From Carya illinoinensis (taxonomy: Eukaryota; Streptophyta; Magnoliopsida; Fagales; Juglandaceae), in assembly GCF_018687715.1 (NCBI RefSeq), contig NC_056754.1, positions 13,166,501-13,230,500 of the forward strand: a DNA stretch of 64,000 bases, written 5' to 3'. The notes beneath the pieces were generated by a model, which was not told the DNA's origin, searched no databases, and saw only the letters and a list, made by a program, of their open reading frames with translations. Positions 1-11,266 of this stretch are shown piece after piece. Positions within the stretch are counted from its first letter, which is position 1. Each line of letters begins with the position of its first letter. Both the position numbers and the translations under genes were made by a program.

Positions 1-310
1 TGCCTTGCCAGCTGGCCAAAAAATCCACAACCCTTTGTGGCATCACCCAATGGAGCCCTGCTCTAGCAAAGATGTCTTTCCACAAACTCATGGTTACGTC
101 ACAATGTAGTAATAGATGATCCACAAACTCTCCACTTTTCTTGCACATATAACACCAATCCAACACAATAAGTATGTGTTTTCTTACATTATCTAAGGTG
201 AGAATCTTCCCTAATGAAGATGTTCATACAAAAAAAGAAGCTTTTAAGGGGATCATAGTCCTCCATATGTTCTTCCTTGGGAATATTCTTGTAGACTGTT
301 TTGTAAGGGA

Positions 311-921
311 TTTTTTTTTTTTTTTGATAAGTAAACGATAGTATCAATAAGGATAGGCATAGCCAAGTACACAAGATGGTATACAAAAAATAAGACCTAT
401 CTAGGTCGCTACAGATGTCACAAGAAAATCATGTACATTTAGACCATTAAATCTACAGCTATAGTCCAAAGAAATAAAGTACTGAAGAATAAAGAAAGAA
501 GCTTCTCAAGTGTCCGCTCCTTATCTTTGAATGTCCGTTTATTACGCCCTCGCCATATGCACCACATAATGCAGATAGGGACCATCTTCCACACAATTTT
601 GATTTGTGGAACACCACCCAACATCACCCAACTTCTCAATAACTCCACCACTGAAGCAAGCATAACCCAGCGTAACTCAATTTGACTGAAAACCTCACAC
701 CACAAGGCTCTAGCTGTCTCACAATGTAGCAAGAGATGATTCACTATCTCACCAGCTTTCTTACACATGCAACACCAATCTAAAATAATTACCCGACGCT
801 TTCGCAGATTATCAATAGTCAAAATCTTACGTAGGGCCGCTGTCCACGTGAAGAATAATGCTTTGGGAGGTGCCTTGTTCCTCCACATTCTTCTCTATGG
901 GAAATGAGAATTTGGAATAAA
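311..921 (-). mobile_element. 5'-truncated LINE 2 nested inside LINE 1
   Basis: On the minus strand this holds a C-terminal zinc-knuckle domain of a LINE (888-439, with cysteines in CCMCKK and a downstream HLLLHC) and a 3' untranslated part. It ends in ACTTATC followed by a run of A (poly-T at 311-325 on the plus strand). TGTAAGGGATTT stands on both sides (302-313 and 922-933) and reads as the target-site duplication. The same zinc-knuckle domain of LINE 1 lies outside it at 300-1, so there are two copies of one domain in the same orientation. The insertion is therefore younger than LINE 1. Confidence 0.8.
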
Positions 922-1855
922 TGTAAGGGATTTAAAAAAAAAAAAGTGAACTGAGAAAGTACCCTTACCTGCAGCTTTCCACCACAGCTTATCTTCATGC
1001 AGTCCATTCAGTTTCATAGAGTACACTAGACTAAAAAAAGTCTTAAACCTGTCAACTTCCCAATCCTGAGCTGCTCTATTGAAAGTGACATTCCATTGGA
1101 CTTGGTTCCCCGAACGAACCATGAGGTCCCCCACTGAAACTTCTTAATCACAAGCCATTCGGAAAATGCATGGGAAAACGTCCTTTAGTGCCTCCTCCCC
1201 ACACTAGATGTCCCTCCAAAATTTTATGCGAGTGCCCTCCCTCAACATAAACCTAGTATGGTTAGTAAACACCCCCCACCCATGCCTTATATGCAGCCAA
1301 ATCCCCACACCATAGGACTCATTTCCCTCTCTAGTACACCAACCCCCCATGTACTGCCATGTTTACAATTAACTACTAATTTCCATAGTACTTCCAGTTC
1401 CTATTGTATCTCCAAAGCCATTTCCTGAGAAGTTGCCGATTAAATAATCTCAAGTTCTTTATCCTGAACCCAGCTGAAGGAATTGGTCTGCATACCTTTT
1501 TCCAACTGACTAGATGGAATTTGAATTCATCCTCCATCCCACTCCTTAAGAAATCACGGTAAAGTTTTTCAATTTGTGCCGCCACGCAAGCTGGAATTGG
1601 AAATTAAGAAAAAAATTAAGTTGGCAAGTTAGACAGAGTACTCTTGATAAAGGTCACACAACCTCTTTTGGACAAATACAATCTCTTCCACCCTGTCAAC
1701 CTTCGTGCTATTTTTTCAATAATTGTATCCCAAATAGATAAAGCTCGTGAAGCAACCCTCAATGGTAATCCCAAATAGGTCATAGGGAGAGATGCAACCT
1801 TATACCCAAGTGTGTTGGCCAATTGTCGAATATTGCTAATGCCCTCGACTGGCAC

Positions 1856-2517
1856 TTACTCTAATTTATCAAAGTTCACTCTCAAACCTGACGCTGCTTC
1901 AAAGCATAAAAGAAGTGCCTTCAATGCCCTAAGTTGATCTTGCTCAGCCTCATAGAAGATTAGTGAGTCATCTACAAAAAATAAATGAGAAATCGAGATA
2001 AGGCCCATATTCAGATCACCCATTGAAAAGCCCGTCATAAAACTGTTGGTAACCAAAGCCATTAACATCCTACTTATGGCCTCCATGATGATAACAAACA
2101 AAGTGGGGATAAAGGGTCTCCATGTCTTAAGCCTCAAGAGCTATTGAAAAAACCCTATGGGCTACCATTGATCAAGACTGAAAATCTTGCTGTTGATATG
2201 CATCATCTGATCCACCTACACCATTTTTCCCTGAAGCCACATCTCTTCATTAAGTAAAGGAGGAAGTCACAGTTTACATGATTGTATGCTTTTTCCATAT
2301 CTAACTTACAAATGATCCCTGCAATACCAGACTTTAATTTACTATTCAGGCATTCATTAGCTATTAAGACAGAGTCCAGAATTTGACGACCCCTCACAAA
2401 TGCGTTTTGTGGCTTTGAGATTATCTTACTTATGGCCTCCCCCAACCTGTTTGTAAGTATCTTGGAAATGATTTTATTCACCCCACTTATGAGGCTAATG
2501 GGCCTAAAGTCCTTCAC
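1856..2517 (-). pseudogene. LINE 1 reverse transcriptase remnant
   Basis: Reverse transcriptase blocks are readable on the minus strand: [34 protein letters not shown] with the first catalytic aspartate, and FVDDSLIF with the paired aspartates. They occur in the order of the fingers and palm. The reading frame breaks between 2137 and 2203, and stops follow, so no full polymerase can be made. Upstream frames to about 3040 hold the linker from the endonuclease. Downstream frames (1855-1376) hold the thumb and connection region. Confidence 0.85.
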
Positions 2518-3153
2518 TTCTGATGCTAGTCTTCTTCAGGATTAAGGCAATAAAAGTATCATTCAGGCTTTTCTTAAATTTTCCAAACAAGAAGAATTCT
2601 TGAAACACACTCATAATATCTTCTTTTACAACCTCCCAACATATTTGAAAAAATCCTGTCGAAAAGCCATATGGTCCTAGTGCTTTATCTTTTCAAATTC
2701 GTCTGACCACTTTATATACCTCCTCTTCCTCAAAAGTTCTTTTTAGCCATGTCGCTATCTATGGCTCAATAGAGTCAAAATCAAGTCCATCCACTTTGGG
2801 CCTCCATCCCTCTCGTTCTATAAATAGATGATAAAAAAAACTCACCACATGTTCCCGAATCACAGGAGCCTCCGTGCATTCTCTACCATTAATTTTCAAC
2901 ATCTCAATGGTATTATTCCTCCTATGAGAATTTATCACTCTATGGAAAAATTTCGTACTTCGATTCCTTTCTTTCAACCAAAGTGCTCTTGACTTATGAC
3001 GCCAATAGATCTCTTCTAATGATAATACCCTTTCCAATTCTTAAGTCAACTCTACCTTACGTGCTATACTTCCTCTAAAGTGAGAATTCTATCTTCATTG
3101 ATCCTCTCCAAGGTCTGTAGTTCCTCCCTCATGGTTTTCTTTTGCTCCCCTAA

Positions 3154-3368
3154 GGCCTTGTTCACTTTCACAAAATATCTCATCTTATTTCATCTTACTT
3201 AATCATTACAATTTTTTCAAATTTTCATATAAAATAAAATAAACAATTCAACTTTTTCAAATCCAAATATAAAAATAATATTAAAATAATATATTCTACT
3301 AAAATTTTATTCAACTTTAAACTTTAATCTCAACTCATTTCATCTCATTTCTGAAAACAAACGAGGCC
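3154..3368. mobile_element. Tourist-like MITE (PIF/Harbinger type), TAA target duplication
   Basis: This 215 bp AT-rich element starts GGCCTTGTT and ends AACGAGGCC, which form imperfect inverted ends. TAA lies on both sides (3151-3153 and 3369-3371). A three-base TAA duplication and ends of this kind are typical of PIF/Harbinger MITEs. It has no coding capacity. It interrupts LINE 1 between the endonuclease and ORF1 remnants. Diverged relatives appear at about 17349-17515 and, in reverse, at about 30185-30405. Confidence 0.8.
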
Positions 3369-3695
3369 TAAGTCACCAAAAGTTTGGAAATTCCACAGTT
3401 TTAACTCATTCTTTAGAGCTTTTAGTTTGCCTGCAAGTATATAAGAGGGAGTACCATTAAACTGATAAGATAAACACTAATGCCTTACCCTATCCACAAA
3501 GCCCTCACTTTGAAGCCACATGTTTTCAAACTTAAAGTAACGACGACTGCTTTGGATACCTCATCCATCCAGTAAAATAGGAAAATGGTCTGAGCATAAG
3601 CGCGGCAATCTCCTCTGACATATGTCTAGATAGTGACTTTTCCAATCAGGAGATATTAGGAATAAGTCCACCAGTTTCAAATCAAAAATACAATC

Positions 3696-4180
3696 TTAGA
3701 AATTTGTCATGGCTAGACTTAGGCGACTATCTCCAAATCTTTCGCTTGGAAACCTTATGATGTTAAAGTCACTGCCTATGCACCAAGGAAGGTCCCACCA
3801 GTTGTACAAACCAGCAAGTTCTTCCCACAAATGATGTTTGATGTTGTCAACATTCAGTCCATATATACCTGCAAAAGCCCACAAAAAATTATCATCCACC
3901 ATCTTAAAGGAACATGTTACTGTGTAGTCCCCTACAAACTCCTCCATTTTCTTCACTACCATTTTGTCCCACATTACAAGAATACCGCCCAATGCCCCAT
4001 TTGAAACCAGATAAACCCAATCTACAAATGGGAAACTCCACACACTTATCACTATTTTCCTGGTCACCAACTTTAATTTGGTTTCTTGTAAACAAACAAT
4101 GTCTACCCTCCATTCTCGAAGCAAGTTTTTTATGCAGAGATACTTATTAATGTCATTTAGCCCCCAGACATTCCAAGACA
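3696..4180 (-). pseudogene. LINE 1 apurinic-type endonuclease domain
   Basis: The minus-strand frame begins MSWNVWGLND, the usual start of the endonuclease/exonuclease/phosphatase domain in plant LINE ORF2. Further on it carries QETKL (catalytic Glu), GGILVMWD, FAGIYGLN and SDFN, which stands in place of the usual GDFN. This domain nicks the target DNA to prime reverse transcription. The frame ends soon after SDFN, so the domain is cut short by mutation. Confidence 0.85.
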
Positions 4181-4199
4181 TTATTTTCGACCTCATGAG

Positions 4200-6010
4200 T
4201 AAACAAACATACCCTTCCCTTGGTCTTATCAAAACTTAAGCTACCCTCATTCAAAGACCAGTCAAGATTCTTGAGCTCCCTTTGTTTCTTTGTTCCAATT
4301 TTCTTAGACTGCGAACGACCCACCTCAATGGTCGTGAGAAGAGCCATAAATTGTTCTTCATAACCCACACACTTCATTCCCACGACATGTTGAATATACT
4401 TTACCTTTTTGAATACCCAATCTGACATTTCAAATTCATTTGGTAACAAACAGTTAAAGGAAACAGATTCCTATCACCATCATCTACATCTCCCCCAAAC
4501 AGCTTATGGCCTTCCCATTCCACTACTGTACCCACATTATTCTCCACCACATCTGAAAGATGGGTATTCACATAAGTATTAGAAACCAAAAATAACTCAT
4601 TGCTAATCTCTATGAGTTGTTGAGTAGGTCCCTCAATACTGTCCTACAAGACCTCCAGGTTCAACTCTTCCCCTTCTTCCAAATAACTCCAAATGCTCAA
4701 TCAATGCACCAGGGGCCTCCAGTTGGGAAGATTTCATTTCCCATCCTACTATCGGTGGGTTCTATATGTATATCTCAGGGAAAAAGGAAGATGATGCCTG
4801 ATTTTTTGCTTTTTCCTCCTCACGCAACGGTAATATTTGCTCCGTCACCATCGCTGTCTTTAGCTATTCCACCTGTGCTGGCATCATTGGCGTTATCTAT
4901 TCTACCTGGGCATGGGTCACCGCTGGCCTCTTAGCTTCCGCTGTGTTCTGCCACAGATTTTCATTATCTGTTCGACCGGTGGTTATGGGTCACAGGTCCC
5001 CATTTCGGATTCTCCATGTTGGATTGGTTGAAGGCCCTAAAGGCTGAGCCTTTGCCGCATGGCCTGCTTCAGGCCCAAAACCCTTTGAAATACCCATGTG
5101 AGAAGTTATAACATCACGTCCAATACAATGAGGCCTAATGTTCTCAGGTTCGGTTCTCCCCTCCAGGCCCACGTCAAGCCCATTACCCTCCAATCCCATC
5201 TCCTTCCTTATTAAGTAATCTATTTTACTTTGCAATTCTCCCATTTGCAGTTTAGTTTCTCGCAGAAGCTTCAAAGTCTCCCCTTTTGCTACGCCACTTA
5301 CTTGTCTACTGCCACCACCCTGCCATTGTACTGTATGCATCTCTCTGTCAGAGACCTATCCCTTAGCCGTACCTCTCTGCCCTAGCGTGCCATCATTTAA
5401 AAACCGCAACCCATGAGGCTGCTCCACCATCAATGCCTCCCTATAGGAAGAAAGTTATGGCTGAGCCTTGACCATCATCTTCAAACTACTATCACGGAGG
5501 CTTCTTCTGTCAATGAAAGAATCCCTCAACGCCTCCCCCATTCTACTCTAGCCACTACCCTTTTCCTCGTGCATGAAAATGAACTTACTCCTCCCTTCAC
5601 CACCATATTCCAACACCGCCATAAAATGGCATCTCTTATTTGAGCACCGTTGTGCAATAAAGCTAATGCTGCCTTCCCGTATTGTGGTGTAGAACTCCTT
5701 CTTAACTTCCTTTGAGCATAAGTTCATGGCCTTAGCCAACCATTGCACTACTGAAGGTCCTAAAACCACCTTTGCCAGCACCCTCCAGGTCTTCTCTATG
5801 ATAGCCAAACTGCCCCCTCTTTTGCAAGTGTAAAAGATTTTGAATCAATGACTAGCTCCTTAAAAGAAATTTGTTCCTGACCTGATCTCGATTCTCGTCT
5901 ATCAAGAAAGCTGCCCTCACTAAAGTTGAAAGCCGCCCACCATTCACCCAGAGTCGGTGCATTAAAAAAGCGGCTACTTGGGGTCAACTTCATCAAAACC
6001 AACGTACCAT
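4200..6010 (-). pseudogene. LINE 1 ORF1-like region (decayed)
   Basis: Several minus-strand frames (6002-5796, 5808-5548, 5340-4990, 4449-4153) sit upstream of the endonuclease, where plant LINEs keep ORF1, an RNA-binding protein. The first frames read like the N-terminal DUF4283-type domain of such proteins. They are shifted relative to each other, and no zinc knuckle is clear. The assignment rests on position and style rather than on a diagnostic motif. Confidence 0.55.
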
Positions 6011-8640
6011 ATCATCCCTTTTTGGAAATCGAAACCTGCTGCAATTTCACAAAGCTGCAACTCCAGTCTGATTATCAGTACTGTCTTCCCCCATTAATTT
6101 GGTTCTATTCGCATTGTTGTTGTTTTCAAATAAACCTACTCAACAGTCGAGACAAAGACAATGTCTTTTCCAAGGCATATGTGCAGCATTTTGAATGAAA
6201 GAATAATGATAATTGCAGTATAAGCATATTATAATTATTTAAAATATATATAATTTATATAAAAATAAATAAATTTTTAATAATAAATTCTTATATATAT
6301 ATACTAGTAAACGGGCACATATGCCTTGTGGAAATCATTATTATAATAGTATTTTTTGTAGAGAAATATTTGAATTTTAAAATTATTTATATGTAAAGTT
6401 TGATAAAAAAAAATTTCAATTATTATTATAATAGTCATTTGCGATTCCTCTTGGTCCAAAAAATCTATGAGTGGGAAATTAGCAGTGAAGTTGTCTGCCA
6501 ACCATCAAAGACAAAGAGTTTGAAAAGTGACAAAAAATTCGAATTAAAATCCAAAACACGGAAAACATAGTTAGAAAAAAAGAAAAAGATTTTGAACCTA
6601 AAAACACTAATAATTTAATAATCTAATTTCACCCTATGTACATTCTAGCTTGGCCCTAATTAAATAAATTAAATATATAGGTTTAGACAAAGTTCACCAA
6701 GAGGCTGTACATGCACTGACATTTCATTTTTTATCTTCAAAATATCTCTCATATTTTCTCAAAATACTCATTTTTTATCTTCAAAATATCTCTCATATTT
6801 TCTCAAAATACTTAGTTTAGACAACACTTTGTACTTTGACTTCCTGTTTCTCCTTTTCCATTGTGTCATCCTTCTTTGTCTTTCCGATTCTCACAAACTC
6901 TTCTTTCTCCTAAGTTTGTATATTGAAGGTCTCTCACTCTCTCTCTATTTTTCTCTCCATTACCAAATCAGCCTACGTCTCTTTAATTGTTTATTTCTCT
7001 GTTTAATTTTTTTATGTGGTTAATTATATTTTACTGGATGTAGATCTCGGTGTTTCGCATGTGTTGTTGTTCCATTTGGTAAAAATGTTGGGTATTTCCA
7101 TGTCTATCTTGGGATTTTTTTTGTTTCATTTTTGGAAGAAAATGTGTGGGACTAATTTTTTTTTTTCTCAGTTTTGTTTTTTTGCCTCTTCATTTGGGTT
7201 GTGGAGTGCAAATATATGTTCATCATTTATGCTGTATGTTGCCATGAGTAGATTTGTGGAAAAAAAAATTCTGGATTTTGGTTTTTTCGTCATACATATG
7301 GGCATCTTCTATTTTATTTGATCATATTGTAGAAATTGAAGCACCAAGAAATCCCCATCCTCCAAAAAATTTCACATAAATCATTTTAGGGAAATCTTTT
7401 GTTTTGTGTTTTTGGGATTTTTTTTACCTGTCATGTACATCTATATGGTTTTGTTTAATTCTGATGTGGTTGTTCATGCATGAGGACGGTGTAGAATTGT
7501 TGTTGATGGCTTTTGGGATCCTTGGATGCATTGGCGATGGCTTCTCTGTCTCTGGTGTTGCATATCAATAGCCAGTTGATGAACAATATCGATAGTGTGT
7601 CAATTTTGTTACAACAGAGTTTTTAGCGATAGATGAAGAAGGAATGCATCTGTCTCTTGTCTCTCATACTTGCACATACTTACGCGTGCATATGCACAAC
7701 ATACAAAAAAAGGTAATTGTGTTTGCTTTTGTTGGGAGATAGAATATTGTGGTCATTCTCTAGTTTTGATCTTTAAAATAATTTTCTCTGCAAAGTCCTT
7801 ATTTTTTATTTTTCTTCATTGGGCAATTGGGGTATATATAATGGATTAGGCAATGGATTGGTCTAAGTAGAAGAAGCTGAGAAGAGGAAGAAGTGAGTAG
7901 AAGACACTGAAAAAAGATAATAGTCACTAAGGCGGTGGATTTAAACAGAAGGAACTCAGTAAGTAGTGAACTGATCTTCCAGAATTTACATCATTTTAAA
8001 AAAAATCTAGTAAGCAATGGATTCATCTTCAAGAAGATACTGTTGAATTTCAGATTGAGGCTTCTAAGGAAGGGAACAGGGATTTGAAAATGCATAGAGG
8101 GTAAAATGGGAACAAAGAGCGAAAATAAATACTATTCATTTCAGGATTGACACTTTTATGTATAAGAAGATATATGCTTGTTGTATCATGATCCCAGATG
8201 TAGACAACACTACAAGACACGGTTCAGTTTAATTACTAGATAAAATAAAACGAAATAAAAGTTAAAATTTGAATACAAGATAAAAGTTTGGATTGCTATC
8301 CGTACCAAAAGCTCCAGTGGATATAGATTTCAAACTAATGCTATACCGGGCATCGTATGTATGCATGTAGTTAGAGTCTCTCACAAACCATTTTAGCTGA
8401 TGAGAATGATCAGTGGGATCCTTTTTTATTTATTTATAAAATATGTATATAAAACTTTTCTATTCGAGACTTATACTACTCATAGTCGATACTACTAAAA
8501 CAATTGCCGATAGCATGTCGCTATACATGATGCCGCAACTTTGAGCAAGTCTGTCTTGCTGAGGAGGAGATATGTTTTGGTGGATGTCTCCCCATTTCTC
8601 CACATTGAATGTATTAGACTTTCTCCTTTGTCTCTTTTAG
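6011..8640. other. Intergenic, no gene seen
   Basis: AT-rich spacer. It holds a 44 bp perfect tandem duplication (6725-6812) and short frames on the plus strand near 6829-7321 that are T-rich and look random. No domain, splice pattern or RNA gene could be supported. Confidence 0.6.
6725..6812. repeat. 44 bp unit in perfect tandem duplication
   Basis: The unit beginning CATTTTTTATCTTC at 6725 is repeated exactly from 6769. It is a recent local duplication in AT-rich spacer. Confidence 0.9.
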
Positions 8641-9458
8641 GGAGGGCTGGAAAAAAAAATCGAAAAATTGGTAATTTGGACCAAATTTGTGTGTTTAGTT
8701 GGGTGTAAAACGGTAAAATCGATTTGATTTGGTACCAATTCCAATTTTACAAAATTGATTCAAAATTGGTCTGGTTCCGGTTTTACTTTTCTAACACCAG
8801 ATCAGATTGAACCAGATCGGTTCATATATATAATTTTTTTTCATATTACATATAAAATATTTTTATATGATTCTTTATATTATATATAATTTTTTTAAAT
8901 ATATATTATATACAAAATTGCTAATTAATATAATATCAAATTTTAAAATCTTATTATTCATGTCTAATAATCTAATAACATAAAATTAATATAACATTTG
9001 ATATAACATATAAATTTTGAATTTTAGAACATAAGATTTTAAAATTAATATAACATAAAATTTTAATCTTAAACATAAACAATAATATTAAGTTATTAAT
9101 ATATATAAGCCTACTTTATATAAATATATATATATATATATCAAAGATAAATACATTTTATGACATAATGAATTATAATATATATTCTTTTTGATAGTTA
9201 TATAAGAGGTGTATAGTCTAACTTATATAGACTATAGTTAAATCTAATATTATAATAGTATATTTCTTTGAATAGAAAAATTTTTGAGGTTTCACTTTTC
9301 ATCATTAAAATTATACCAAAAAAATCGAACCGAAACCTGTAAAATAGGAAGTTTTGGTTTTGATGATGAATCAATCCAATATCGATTATCTAATTTCAAA
9401 ATCAGTATATACCGACTCAATTCTAAAATATATCTAAAATCAGATTGAATGGAACTGT
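8641..9458. repeat. Non-coding dispersed repeat, copy 1
   Basis: This AT-rich block begins with a stretch rich in GGTTC/GGTACC-like words (around 8655-8830) and continues with long ATATA runs. It ends near GTTACATCCCCACC. The same order of segments recurs at about 18350-18990. The ends (AGGGAGGGCTGG and the reverse of the last bases, GGTGGGGATGTAAC) are weakly inverted, so it may be a non-autonomous DNA element. No coding region is visible. Confidence 0.6.
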
Positions 9459-10182
9459 TACATCCCCACCTTTAGGTATCTCTCTTGGGATCATAGCCAC
9501 TCCAAAAGAGATTTCAATCTCATTTGGGAGTGTCTTCGTTCTGCGACTATCCTTACCAAAATTTAAGAATATCCTGATCCCCTCGTTTGAGAGGAAGGAG
9601 AGGATATTTTTTATTTTTGTGCTTTAAACTTAATTGCTTATTTTTTAGTTATTTAGTTTACTTATATTTTTTTAATTTTTTTTTGCTGTGACTCGTGACC
9701 TAAAACTAAATTCAAAATATGGGATGAAAAAAATTCAAAATTAAAAGTAAAAAGAATGAACCATCTAGCTCGCTCACTACTGCATTGCAAAGCAATGATA
9801 CGCGCACGAACTTCATAGCGTGTTTATTAATTGGACAATGAACACTCTCAATAGATTTTGTATTATATCAAAAATATAAATTATTTTAAAAAAGAGTTTC
9901 ATTTCATTATATAAAAAGAATTGTAAAATACAATTAACTACTATAACCCATTACATATAATAGATACTGTTCGTCTTATATATTTAAAAAAAAAATTATT
10001 TATATTTTATTTATTCCGTTATTTTCTTTTACTTTTAAGTAAATTCTTTTTATTATTCATCATTTTTTTTTCTCTGATGAAAAGTAGTGAGTAGTATCGA
10101 TGGTCTGTACCACTGTACATTCAACAACCGAACACGACCATGGTCTATACCGCTGTATCCTTTTGTCACCGCCATTGGTTAC
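9459..10182. other. Intergenic, upstream region of the first DOG1-domain gene
   Basis: AT-rich spacer with no supported gene. The last part leads into the TATA box at 10183. Confidence 0.5.
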
Positions 10183-10190
10183 TATATAAA
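10183..10190 (+). promoter_or_regulatory. TATA box of the first DOG1-domain gene
   Basis: TATATAAA lies about 150 bases before the start codon at 10334, the right distance for a core promoter with a leader of about 120 bases. A diverged TATAAAA sits in the same relation to the second copy (20749-20755). Confidence 0.6.
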
Positions 10191-10291
10191 CCCAAACCCA
10201 CAAGCGGTTTCTTGCTAACAAAGAAAAAGACACCAAAAGCAGGACCAAAGCTCTGGTTTCTGCCATTAAATTTTGGATCGGACTTGGGAAT

Positions 10292-10318
10292 ATGATGCAG
10301 AGTGCTCTATTCTTTTGA
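10292..10318 (+). other. Short upstream open reading frame in the DOG1-domain gene leader
   Basis: ATGATG opens an eight-codon frame ending in TGA at 10316-10318, between the likely transcription start and the main ATG at 10334. A further ATG at 10326 is out of frame with the protein. If the leader starts near 10215, both could lower translation of the main frame. This is inferred from position only. Confidence 0.4.
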
Positions 10319-10333
10319 CCGTCAAATGCCACC

Positions 10334-11266
10334 ATGTCCGCACTCCCAAATAGTTATACATTCCTTGCACATGCCATCACGAATGACACTTACGAGCGCG
10401 AGGGCTTCAGCAAGTTCTTCGATTCCTGGCTTTCCGAACAAGACCAATACCTCCAGGAACTCATCTCTGTTTCCAAGAGATACAACCAAAACGCCGACCC
10501 CAACAGTACCACCACCTCCACAGCCGAGTCGTCGACTCATGACCAGGTTCATGACCAGGTTGTGCACGAGCCTGTCCTGTGCCCACTCATCAACCGAGTC
10601 ATTCAGCATTACGAACATTACTATGGAGCCAAGTCGACGTGGGCCAAGCAGGACGTGCTCGCCATATTGTCTCCCTCTTGGCTGAGCTCGCTCGAGGACG
10701 CGTTCTCTTGGATAGGCGGGTGGCGACCCAGTATGGCTTTTCATTTGCTCTACTCCAAGTCCGGGTTGCAACTAGAGGAACATCTCGCTGATTTGATCCG
10801 CGGGCTTGGTACGGGAGATTTGGGAGATCTCTCGCCGAGTCAACTCAACCTGGTGGATGCGTTGCAAAGGAGGACGCTAATGGAGGAGAGGGAGCTTACG
10901 GAGGGGTTGGCAAAGCATCAGGAAACGGTGGCCGACTCTTCGATGGTGGAGTTGTCGCACGAGGTGACGGAGTTGTTGAGGGAAAGGGAGGCGGGCGGGG
11001 ATGGTACTAGACTCGACGAGGACCGAGTCGACTCGGCTCTGGCACCGAAGGAGGAGGGATTGGCGGACATCTTGCAGACAGCAGATGATCTACGGCTGAG
11101 AACTCTGAAAGGAATCCTTGACGTTTTGACTCCAATCCAGGCCGTCCATTTCTTGATCGCTGCTGCTGGCTTGCAACTGAGGCTTCATAATTGGGGGAAG
11201 GAGAGGGACGAAAAGGCTAGGCAACACCATGGGAGTAATGGGAGTGATGATCACCCACATTCATGA
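10334..11266 (+). CDS. DOG1-domain protein (DOG1-like 4 type), intact copy
   Basis: Single-exon gene of 310 residues. The DOG1 domain, also found at the C-terminus of TGA bZIP factors, covers most of it. FFDSWLSEQDQYLQEL is near residue 28, LINRVIQHYEHYY near 85, IGGWRPSMAFHLLYSKSG near 125, AKHQETVADSSMVELSHEV near 193, and LTPIQAVHFLIAAAGLQLRLHNW near 263. There is no basic region or leucine zipper, which separates it from TGA factors. Founding member DOG1 controls seed dormancy and binds heme and PP2C phosphatases; DOG1-like 4 relatives act in seed maturation. Whether this copy does the same is inference. The start ACCATGTCC has a good context. A short HDQV duplication lies near residue 70. 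The base composition is much richer in G+C than the flanks, as expected for coding sequence. Confidence 0.9.
   Translation: MSALPNSYTFLAHAITNDTYEREGFSKFFDSWLSEQDQYLQELISVSKRYNQNADPNSTTTSTAESSTHDQVHDQVVHEPVLCPLINRVIQHYEHYYGAKSTWAKQDVLAILSPSWLSSLEDAFSWIGGWRPSMAFHLLYSKSGLQLEEHLADLIRGLGTGDLGDLSPSQLNLVDALQRRTLMEERELTEGLAKHQETVADSSMVELSHEVTELLREREAGGDGTRLDEDRVDSALAPKEEGLADILQTADDLRLRTLKGILDVLTPIQAVHFLIAAAGLQLRLHNWGKERDEKARQHHGSNGSDDHPHS

Larger units (their letters stand above)
1..6010 (-). mobile_element. Degenerate non-LTR retrotransposon (LINE 1), interrupted by later insertions
   Basis: Read on the minus strand, the stretch gives in order an ORF1-like region (about 6000-4200), an endonuclease (about 4180-3700), a reverse transcriptase (about 2520-1860) and a C-terminal zinc-knuckle domain (about 1140-934, continuing at 300-1). 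This is the standard order of plant L1-like elements. Every open frame is broken by stops and frameshifts, so the element is dead. Two later insertions split it: a truncated LINE at 311-921 and a MITE at 3154-3368. The zinc-knuckle domain resumes on the far side of the first insertion, and it runs off the window start, so the 3' end is missing. The 5' boundary near 6.0 kb is an estimate from where ORF1-like coding fades. Confidence 0.85.

Noticed and set aside
7016..7321. T-rich 101-residue plus-strand frame, possibly a membrane protein
   Set aside because: Phe/Leu/Cys-rich because of T-rich DNA; no start context, domain or neighbouring exon.
10322..10771. 149-residue minus-strand frame opposite the DOG1-domain gene
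   Set aside because: It is the mirror of a G+C-rich coding region; no domain, no promoter.
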